Positions 57,859 through 64,000 of a DNA stretch of 64,000 nucleotides are shown one piece after another. Under the pieces are notes generated by a model that was not told the origin of the DNA, did not search any database, and saw only the letters and a list, made by a program, of their open reading frames with translations. Position numbers and translations under genes: made by a program. Numbering within the stretch: the first letter of the stretch is position 1; each line of letters opens with the position of its first letter. This DNA is from Planomicrobium sp. Y74. Its GTDB lineage: Bacteria > Bacillota > Bacilli > Bacillales_A > Planococcaceae. The DNA lies in NCBI RefSeq assembly GCF_003668635.1, contig NZ_RCWH01000001.1:248001-312000 (forward strand), given 5' to 3'.

Positions 57859-58581
57859 TTACAATGCAGTTTGCCTCATCTTTAACTCTCTGTATAGTTC
57901 GGCATTTCCCGATGCCCTTATCCCACTCCTTAAAACCCATGTATCCTCCAAGCCGATTCGCACTCCGTAATTTTTGGCCAGAGCATTATCAATTACCGCC
58001 CACGTATTTATCCCTTCTCCGTGATGCACCTGCTCCACTGAATGATTATGTTCGGCTATAAATGCGCTGACCTGATTAGCTTGTCGAATTGCTTCCTCTG
58101 TTTCTTCGAAGAACATCTCAATTAACACTCGTTCGCAAAATTGATCCAGATTATGCTCCACAAAAATTTTGGCGTCGGTGAGACTCCATATCCCCGCTTC
58201 CGGTTTTATCCCTTTATTCTTCAGCAAATTCCAAAGTTCGATGCTTCCCGGCTCTGAGAGATTCACTGAAATATAATCCGGTTGGAATTCCCAGTCCCTG
58301 ACATTCTGGTATCGCCTCTCCGGAGTCATCCCGTTGAACAAATTGGAACTTAAGCCGATTTTTATATCCGGAAAGCGTCGCTTCAAAATCTGCAGTTGCG
58401 GAGCAAGGATACGGTTGTCGAATGTCTCCATTCCCTCGTTGTCCCTTAAATGCACATGAAAATGCTCCACTCCAAGCTTTCTCAGTGCATGAATGTCAAC
58501 TATTATCTCATCGAGCGTAACGGGGATTCCAGCATGCTCCCGTTTGGTCCGTCCTCCGTTCAAACAAACTTTAATGACCAC
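57859..58581 (-). CDS. Beta-keto acid cleavage enzyme (BKACE, DUF849) family protein
   Basis: Family members condense a beta-keto acid with acetyl-CoA and split it to an acetoacetate-type product. The 240-residue TIM barrel has KVCLNGGRTKREH near the start, the zinc ligands in HFHVHLRD, and IGLEDTWVLRSGIRASGNAEL at the end. It is shorter than the classic Kce (about 275) but matches the compact subgroup. GTG start at 58581 after AAGGGGTG. The natural substrate cannot be named. Confidence 0.87.
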   Translation of the reverse strand: MVIKVCLNGGRTKREHAGIPVTLDEIIVDIHALRKLGVEHFHVHLRDNEGMETFDNRILAPQLQILKRRFPDIKIGLSSNLFNGMTPERRYQNVRDWEFQPDYISVNLSEPGSIELWNLLKNKGIKPEAGIWSLTDAKIFVEHNLDQFCERVLIEMFFEETEEAIRQANQVSAFIAEHNHSVEQVHHGEGINTWAVIDNALAKNYGVRIGLEDTWVLRSGIRASGNAELYRELKMRQTAL

Positions 58582-58777
58582 GCTTAAACACCCCTTTTAT
58601 ATAAATGAAGAACCGGAGTCAGCCAAGAAATCGAAACAATACGAAATACATTCTATAAATATTCTTCGATTTCCTTCCTGACATTACTCGCAAAGCGAAG
58701 ATTAATGGTTAATCACAAATTCATCATTCAAAAATTTACACAATAATTAACAACCCATATAAATAATATGTAAGTTC

Positions 58778-58812
58778 AAAAAAACCAGAAACTTAATTGC
58801 TAAGTTTCCGGT
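58778..58812 (-). terminator. Intrinsic terminator after the 93-aa membrane protein gene
   Basis: ACCAGAAACTTA (58784-58795) pairs with TAAGTTTCCGGT (58801-58812) with one mismatch, followed on the minus strand by TTTTTTTGAAC. Confidence 0.8.
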
Positions 58813-58839
58813 TCACTAGTTAATCATTTATTAATATCA

Positions 58840-59121
58840 TTAAATTATAAAATACAACAAGACGGCCCCGATAAAACTAGGTAAAGCGATCAGTAATATA
58901 GTGTTCGATGCATTAATCGTGTTATCTAATTTTATAACGGCTAAATTTCCCAGCACTGGCGCAGAAGAGCTGATGAAACCTGTTTTTAAGAAGCCTCCTA
59001 TTAAGATGCCGACGAGCCCTATTATTCCGGTCACATTCATAGCAATTTCCAGATTATTTTGCAGCATGAATAATCCGGTTATCAAAACAAAAATTGCGAT
59101 CCCCAGTATAATTCTTTTCAT
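58840..59121 (-). CDS. Small membrane protein (DUF5316-like)
   Basis: A 93-residue, very hydrophobic protein with an N-terminal helix (about 3-21), a second (about 29-47, VTGIIGLVGILIGGFLKTGFI) and a C-terminal helix (about 74-93). It resembles the short DUF5316 proteins of Bacillales but is longer at the C-terminus. AGGAGG lies 6-7 nt before the ATG at 59121. No function is known. Confidence 0.75.
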   Translation of the reverse strand: MKRIILGIAIFVLITGLFMLQNNLEIAMNVTGIIGLVGILIGGFLKTGFISSSAPVLGNLAVIKLDNTINASNTILLIALPSFIGAVLLYFII

Positions 59122-59276
59122 AAAAGAGCCTCCTATCCTAACCTATTCCCTTACAATTATCTTTATCTAATAGTTTAGCTTAAATAACTTGCATACTACT
59201 CAGGTTTACTTGGTCAGGCTACTGCAATTAAGTTCCCTGCATTTAAGTTGCCATACCCTAAATCCCCCACATTCCT

Positions 59277-60170
59277 CTAGGGCAGAACTTTTTCTGGCAG
59301 TGCTTGTTTTGCTGGTTTTTCGGGCCAGTTCACCAGGAAAATGCCTGAGAAAATTAGCGCCCCTCCGATTGCCAGTGACCACCCCACTTGTTCATCCAGC
59401 AACAACCAGCCTGATATTACACCAAAAAATGGGGCAAGAAACAAAAATGCACTGACTTTTCCCGGATGTTCTTTTTTCAGCAAGAAGAACCAGATGGCAA
59501 ATTGAACGATGGATGCGGGAATCGAAAGCCATAACAGGATGGATATTGAAGTCGCATTAATCACCAGCAGAGGATCTTCCAGCAATGCACTGCCTGCCAG
59601 CAAAATCAAACCGCCGAATAGCATCTGATAAGCCGTTAATACCCACGTATCGAATAATACGCCCCATTTCTTAATCAGCAATGTGCCGATCGCCCACGAT
59701 ATCGCACTGACAAATCCCAGAAGAGTTCCTATCTCCAGATTCAAATGGCTTCCCATCGTAATAAAAACACCTGCAAAGCCAATCAGAACTCCTCCCCATT
59801 GAATCAGCCGGTAATGGATACCCATTAGGAATGTGCCGAAAATGACCACAAGCAAAGGGTTTGTAAACGTCAAAATTGCAGATTCACCCGCAGTAATTGT
59901 ACGCAAACTCAGGAAGATAGCCCCCATAACTCCCGCTGTCTGTACAGCCCCTATTGTGGCCATCCGAAGCCAGTCCGCTAAACTCTTTGGATGTGTTCTT
60001 TTAAACAATAAGATAAAAGCTGCCATTAAAATTCCAGCCAAAGTAAAACGCAGACCAACAAGCAACAAAGGGGAAAAATAGGACAAACCAATTTTTCCTA
60101 CTGCAAAGGAAGACCCCATTAAACTTGTCGTTGTTACGATGAGAAATACAAAAATTAATTTATTTTTCAA
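59277..60170 (-). CDS. EamA family (drug/metabolite) transporter
   Basis: A 297-residue inner-membrane protein with ten predicted helices in two repeats, the EamA/DMT superfamily. Helix I carries SSFAVGKIGLSYFSPLLLVGLRF; the second half carries GTLLGFVSAISWAIGTLLIKKW. Substrates in this family vary (amino acids, metabolites). It starts at a TTG (60170) 8 nt after GGAGG. Confidence 0.93.
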   Translation of the reverse strand: MKNKLIFVFLIVTTTSLMGSSFAVGKIGLSYFSPLLLVGLRFTLAGILMAAFILLFKRTHPKSLADWLRMATIGAVQTAGVMGAIFLSLRTITAGESAILTFTNPLLVVIFGTFLMGIHYRLIQWGGVLIGFAGVFITMGSHLNLEIGTLLGFVSAISWAIGTLLIKKWGVLFDTWVLTAYQMLFGGLILLAGSALLEDPLLVINATSISILLWLSIPASIVQFAIWFFLLKKEHPGKVSAFLFLAPFFGVISGWLLLDEQVGWSLAIGGALIFSGIFLVNWPEKPAKQALPEKVLP

Positions 60171-61015
60171 ATTGGCGTCCTCCTTTCTTCTTAATATAAT
60201 GCAGCTGCTTTATGGCTTTTTGGGAGATAACAATTTTTGTTATAGGCATTTGGAATATCGTATTCCAGGCTACCCTTAAAGAGTTGGAATTTATGTAACT
60301 TAAAATTACTCAATAAATACTGAACGGTAAAATATATGGTGGATTTATTATAGTATAAATCTTATAAACCTCTCTAACACTACAAAAAGCAGTGCTGAAA
60401 ATTGAATGAGAATTCGTTTAATTAATTGAAGCAGGAGAAGGACTGGCATAGAAAAATCCTGAATCAGGAGAATCTACTGTGACTTTTGCATAGGCTATAG
60501 GCAGAACTTGCTTGCACAGAAAAAGGAAGAGTAGTGGAAATTAGGCTGCACTACTCTTCCTATATATTCTCTGTTGAAATATTAACGACTTCAAATCAAT
60601 TAGAATTGACTATTTAATCTAAAATATTTTTTATCATTTTTTATATTATACAACTTTAAACCAAAAGCATTAAACGGATTACTTCACCGCCTATTTCCTT
60701 AAGAACACATATTACACTATTTCCACATTCAATATGTGCTTACTGAATAAAGTTTTGATACTAGTTGGATCTTATTTTAATATCGACTTCAGCTTTTATA
60801 ATATTCTTTCACGGAATGGGAGCTGCACTTTAGAATTTTAATCAACGTTTTTACTTAAATGAGAATATCTGCAAACCCCCCATTTTCCAAATAGTTGAAA
60901 CTATCAGTATCCTTTAACGTATACACTTAAGTAGACATTTATATTTTCATCCATTTCATCTATTATTCCTCTTTAATTCTGCAATAAAAATTCATAACTA
61001 AAGGGAGAAAAAAAG
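60171..61015. other. AT-rich gene-free stretch
   Basis: No coding frame with a ribosome site was found on either strand. One strong hairpin with a T run on the minus strand occurs at 60515-60561; upstream of it there is no visible gene for about 450 bp. The rest is AT-rich without clear repeats. GGGAGAAAAAAAG at the right end is the ribosome site of the next gene. Confidence 0.6.
60515..60561 (-). terminator. Orphan intrinsic terminator
   Basis: A perfect 13-bp stem (60524-60536 with 60549-60561), 12-nt loop, followed on the minus strand by TTTTTC. No gene is seen upstream on the minus strand; it could end a small RNA or be left from a lost gene. Confidence 0.7.
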
Positions 61016-61339
61016 ATGAAGCAAGCAATTATTTTCACTTTAACTTTCCTGGTGCTTGGAATCTTAAATTCATTGATCTCGATCCTGTTCGACTTGAATT
61101 TCGGCGATGTCTCCATTCCGTTAGGCGTGGTCTGTGTTGGTTTTGCCCATAGTTTCACAGGAGGAACCAGTCCTTATATGCGGCAATCAGATATGGAAAC
61201 GCGGGGCGAAACCGGCATTCGAATGCCATTCATGAATAAAGCAGCACGCACTTCATTTATCTTTTTCGGTTCTCTTGCTTACTTTCTGTTTGCACTCATT
61301 TTGACGCTCTTTTTTTACAGGGAATATTTCATAGGATAA
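61016..61339 (+). CDS. Small membrane protein of unknown function
   Basis: A 107-residue protein with two N-terminal hydrophobic segments (about 4-23 and 33-49), a polar loop (GGTSPYMRQSDMETRGETGIR) and a C-terminal helix (about 82-101). I do not recognise the family. AAGGGAG precedes the ATG. It lies 42 bp upstream of the fused permease gene in the same direction, so the two may be cotranscribed. Confidence 0.75.
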   Translation: MKQAIIFTLTFLVLGILNSLISILFDLNFGDVSIPLGVVCVGFAHSFTGGTSPYMRQSDMETRGETGIRMPFMNKAARTSFIFFGSLAYFLFALILTLFFYREYFIG

Positions 61340-61381
61340 TCACAGCTGTTTAAAAAACATTTACCGAAAGGAGGGCTTTGC

Positions 61382-63370
61382 TTGAAAAATCTCTTACTTC
61401 TGCCATTGAAGTACTTGCTTGGTTTACTCGGAATCCTGTTGATCAGCTGTGCCCCTATTCTTTTTACACCTGGTCAATTATTCGACTTCCGGCTCTTTTT
61501 CCTGACGTGCTGGCAAGTGCTGAAAGAATTGTTGAATCCTGCAGCTTGGCAGCTCAATTACCGCGTCCCGGGCACATTCGATACAATTGACGTGTCATTT
61601 TACGACTATTTTACCGGTCCTTATCTATATTCGATGCCAATTTTGATAGCTTCGCTTCTTCTTGCACTTTTGCTGTCATATATCCTGGCCGTCATGGCTA
61701 TGCTGTCGAAAGGACACGCAAAACCACTCTTTCTGCAAACTACAAAAGTGTTGGAGTCGTTCCCGGATTTTTCATACATATTCCTGATTCAAATCGCGGT
61801 TGTCCAATTCTACACGGTAACCGGCTTACTAGTTCTTAATTTCTACAGCTTAGGAGATGCGCTGGTCTACTTGGCTCCGATCCTTTGCTTGTCGGTGTTG
61901 CCTACCCTATTGTTTTTCAAGCTCTTTATTTTGCTGTTTGAGGCTGAATGGAAAAGACCATATGTTGACCTGGCTAAAGCCAAGGGATTAGGCAATGCAG
62001 AGATATTACTGAAACATTGCACATCCAATGTTTTAAAGAGCTTGTTCTTTCAATCCAAATCCATTGTATGGCTCACCATCTCCTCTTTGCTCATCATTGA
62101 GCACCTGTTTGGGATAAACGGAATCCTTTACTATCTAAGAAGCGATTTTTCACCAATAGGAATCACATTTATACTCGTGACTGTTTTTACTCCGTTCTTT
62201 CTATTTTATAGTCTTGCTGAACTTTTGATTAATAAAGAAGGAACCGAAAGAAATGCTATATTCGGTAAGTTTAATTTAGCCTTTTTGGATGTTACTCAGC
62301 TGCGTTCTCTCATTTCCAGGCTTTTCAGGAAAAAAGAGGTTTCGAATCCAATACGAAGATTCCTATCTTTTTTCGATAAACGCTTGAAAATCACTATTCC
62401 TTTTTTAATTGTTCTGGGACTCTTTTCTATCAGTGTCGGCTACTATCTCTTTTTCGATGACCAGGTTGGGCAAACGCAGTACTTATATGCAGATGATGGG
62501 GGCTTGCTGAGCGGTGCACCGCATCCTCCTTCTTCCGAACTTCCATTCGGTACGGATCCTTATGGTTATTCGATTTTTCAGCAATTGCTTGTGGGCATCA
62601 AATACACCATTGCTATTACGCTCATTATTGCAACGGTCCGCGTTGTTGCAGGTTATGTATTCGGCTTCATCTATGTCTTTTATTTGAACAATAAATTCAG
62701 AAAAGCCGTGACGTCAATAGCCGATGGAATGCATTTTCTGCCATTAAGTCTGCTGGTCTATGTACTGCTCGTGCCGATACTCATCGGCCATGGTGAATGG
62801 ACCACCACTTTAACCGAGCGTCTCGCTATCCAAGTACTGATTATGGCATTAATTGTGCTGCCGATTACTATGAGTTCGATCGGCAATGAAATGAACGAAA
62901 CGCTGAAGAAAGATTATGTGCAGAGTTCAGTCCTGATGGGAGGTTCTCTGATATGGATTTTGGTTAAGCACATCAATCCACAGCTGTGGCCAAAGCTTGT
63001 GCTGAACTGGACACAGCATGTCGTGCAGGTGCTTCAAATATTTATACATTTGGGTATTTTATCGATTTTCGTTGGCGGTGCAAATGCTCAAGCAGATTCT
63101 CCACGGCTCATTCCGGAAATATATGAGTTATCCGGTATGATTGCTATTTCCAGAGAGGCGTTTCTGACACAGCAGTTCTGGATGATCCTCCCACCAATTT
63201 TTGTCTTCATGCTGCTGATATATTGCTTCAACACAATGGCCGAAGGAATGGCAGAGAACAAGCCGGTTCCTTCAGTCAGTAAAAATGAGGAAGTTAAAAG
63301 TACTCAAGAGTCGACTGACTTGGAATCTTCAAATTTCGCCAGATTAACGGAAAGGAATCAATTAGGATAG
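61382..63370 (+). CDS. Fused two-domain peptide-type ABC permease (DppB-DppC-like)
   Basis: A 662-residue membrane protein in which two permease halves are joined. The N-terminal half (about 1-290) has the DppB-type docking loop YVDLAKAKGLGNAEILLKHC and the closing VEHLFGINGI-like IIEHLFGINGILYYL. The C-terminal half (about 335-630) has the DppC-type entry GTDPYGYSIFQQLLVGIKYTI and its own loop ETLKKDYVQSSVLMGGS. The tail is polar. It starts at a TTG 7 nt after GGAGG. No binding protein or ATPase genes are adjacent. Peptide or nickel-type uptake is a family guess. Confidence 0.85.
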   Translation: MKNLLLLPLKYLLGLLGILLISCAPILFTPGQLFDFRLFFLTCWQVLKELLNPAAWQLNYRVPGTFDTIDVSFYDYFTGPYLYSMPILIASLLLALLLSYILAVMAMLSKGHAKPLFLQTTKVLESFPDFSYIFLIQIAVVQFYTVTGLLVLNFYSLGDALVYLAPILCLSVLPTLLFFKLFILLFEAEWKRPYVDLAKAKGLGNAEILLKHCTSNVLKSLFFQSKSIVWLTISSLLIIEHLFGINGILYYLRSDFSPIGITFILVTVFTPFFLFYSLAELLINKEGTERNAIFGKFNLAFLDVTQLRSLISRLFRKKEVSNPIRRFLSFFDKRLKITIPFLIVLGLFSISVGYYLFFDDQVGQTQYLYADDGGLLSGAPHPPSSELPFGTDPYGYSIFQQLLVGIKYTIAITLIIATVRVVAGYVFGFIYVFYLNNKFRKAVTSIADGMHFLPLSLLVYVLLVPILIGHGEWTTTLTERLAIQVLIMALIVLPITMSSIGNEMNETLKKDYVQSSVLMGGSLIWILVKHINPQLWPKLVLNWTQHVVQVLQIFIHLGILSIFVGGANAQADSPRLIPEIYELSGMIAISREAFLTQQFWMILPPIFVFMLLIYCFNTMAEGMAENKPVPSVSKNEEVKSTQESTDLESSNFARLTERNQLG

Positions 63371-63380
63371 TCTTTATGTT

Positions 63381-63425
63381 TGAAGGAGGGACAGCTAAGA
63401 TCAGCTGCCCCTCCTTCATTTATGT
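63381..63425 (+). terminator. Intrinsic terminator after the fused permease gene
   Basis: TGAAGGAGGG (63381-63390) pairs with CCCTCCTTCA (63409-63418), with an inner CAGCT/AGCTG helix, followed by TTTATGTCTT. It separates the permease from the convergent CxxC gene. Confidence 0.85.
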
Positions 63426-63454
63426 CTTCTAAAATTTTTCCTGTCTTCTATTAG

Positions 63455-63757
63455 TCACCAACCCGATTCCACTTCTTCGGATAGCTCAGTTGCAGAAATG
63501 AGAATGAATATTCCGAGCACGATTGTCAATATGGCGACGGTAAAGAAAGGAACAGCAGCTAATTCAAATTCTCTCCATGCCAGAAATGTAATGATCATAT
63601 ACCCCATTGTAATAAAACCCTGTAACTGTTTTGTTTTTCTGGAGACATACTGAACTTCCTTACAGTTCGGGCATGCAGTCCCTAGATTATGCTCCCCATG
63701 GGCTTTAAGTGTTTTTTTCAAATTCCATTTCTGGTTACAGTTTGGACAATGCGGCAT
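63455..63757 (-). CDS. CxxC membrane protein (cxxc_20_cxxc-like), paralogue 2
   Basis: A 100-residue protein with CPNC at residues 4-7 and a second CPNC near residue 34, then two membrane helices (about 48-62 and 68-88). Same layout as the protein at 56068-56382, but sequences have diverged. GGAGGCGAAGGA precedes the ATG. The role is unknown. Confidence 0.8.
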   Translation of the reverse strand: MPHCPNCNQKWNLKKTLKAHGEHNLGTACPNCKEVQYVSRKTKQLQGFITMGYMIITFLAWREFELAAVPFFTVAILTIVLGIFILISATELSEEVESGW

Positions 63758-63899
63758 TCCTTCGCCTCCTGTAATTAGACAGAATAATCAATCATTATTT
63801 TAATTGTAACCTTCTTCAATTCGAAAACCAACAGAATAAGGCTGATTGTATTCTATAAAGCATAGAATTTCTAAGCACTGATAATAGCAGGAATGGTAC

Positions 63900-64000
63900 T
63901 CAATCAACTACTACCGAGAAAGCATAGTTGCCGTCCCCTTCTTTCCAAAGTGCCTTTATATGATAAACATAGATGCCTTTTTCTTGCGGCGTTGAGATGG
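63900..64000 (-). CDS. C-terminal fragment of an unidentified protein
   Basis: An open frame enters from the right edge and ends at 63900 with TGA. The visible ~33 residues read ISTPQEKGIYVYHIKALWKE followed by a short beta-strand-like end (YAFSVVVD). The GIYVYHIKALW-type strand pattern is reminiscent of the C-terminal Ig-like end of Bacillus lipoproteins. The start lies outside the window; the assignment is weak. Confidence 0.55.
   Translation of the reverse strand, partial: ISTPQEKGIYVYHIKALWKEGDGNYAFSVVVD

Noticed and set aside
57859-58581. BKACE gene as a truncated pseudogene because of its short length
   Set aside because: Both the zinc-site motif and the C-terminal GLEDTW...NAEL motif are present, and a compact subgroup of about this length exists. 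It looks intact.
60380-60500. Short protein-like frame on the minus strand (VTVDSPDSGFFYASP)
   Set aside because: It has a stop just upstream, no start codon or ribosome site, and overlaps the orphan terminator loop. It could be a relic but is not supportable as a gene.
63841-63880. ATTCTAT/ATAGAAT hairpin near the right edge as a terminator
   Set aside because: It is a 7-bp AT-only stem without a T run on either side, in AT-rich DNA where such pairs are expected by chance.

Overview
The window is a stretch of low-GC Gram-positive (Bacillales) chromosome. Gene content and order match the Bacillus subtilis core run from gmk/rpoZ/priA through prkC/rsgA, fakA, recG, the fap genes, smc, ftsY, ffh, rimM, sucCD, topA, hslVU and codY to rpsB/tsf/pyrH. 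CodY, FapR, a T-box leader and strong GGAGG ribosome binding sites fit this. The genes B. subtilis has at several points of this run are missing: the fla/che operon between codY and rpsB, ylqD between khpA and rimM, spoVM between thiN and rpmB, rlmN between rsmB and prpC, and remA/yloC beside gmk. Loss of spoVM and fla/che suggests a non-sporulating member of Planococcaceae (Planococcus-like). That genus assignment is inference.

Layout. From 1 to about 48.4 kb nearly everything is on the minus strand and housekeeping. Reading in the direction of transcription: gmk-rpoZ-coaBC-priA-def-fmt-rsmB-prpC-prkC-rsgA-rpe-thiN (translation start, protein maturation, Ser/Thr signalling); asp23-fakA (fatty-acid kinase); sdaAB-sdaAA-recG; fapR-plsX-fabD-fabG-acpP (lipid synthesis behind a clear promoter and FapR operator); rnc-smc-ftsY-ylxM-ffh (RNA processing, chromosome organisation, SRP); rpsP-khpA; rimM-trmD-rplS-lepB-rbgA-rnhB; sucC-sucD; dprA; topA-trmFO; xerC-hslV-hslU-codY; rpsB; tsf; pyrH (cut by the window edge). 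rpmB is the one plus-strand gene inside this block. Adjacent genes often overlap by 4 nt (ATGA), and many starts are TTG or GTG.

From 48.5 kb on the region is accessory. It holds rqcH (ribosome quality control), an amino-acid ABC binding lipoprotein and permease without ATPase, a nucleoside-deaminase gene flanked by two copies of an unusual 21-bp-period repeat module, a VOC protein, a T-box-regulated arginyl-tRNA synthetase of a type unlike the B. subtilis enzyme, D-serine dehydratase, a beta-keto acid cleavage enzyme, an EamA exporter, an AT-rich gene desert, a one-chain peptide-type permease, and two related CxxC membrane proteins.

The main unexplained structures are: (1) a dispersed, highly folded ~130-160 bp repeat with three full copies, each at a place where the B. 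subtilis gene order is broken; (2) the paired 5 x 21-bp arrays around the deaminase; (3) a folded ~220-nt insert between the ABC binding-protein and permease genes; (4) the fapR promoter whose -35 box lies in the recG terminator; (5) a possible autoregulatory leader of rpsB. No tRNA, rRNA, CRISPR array, prophage or transposase was seen.
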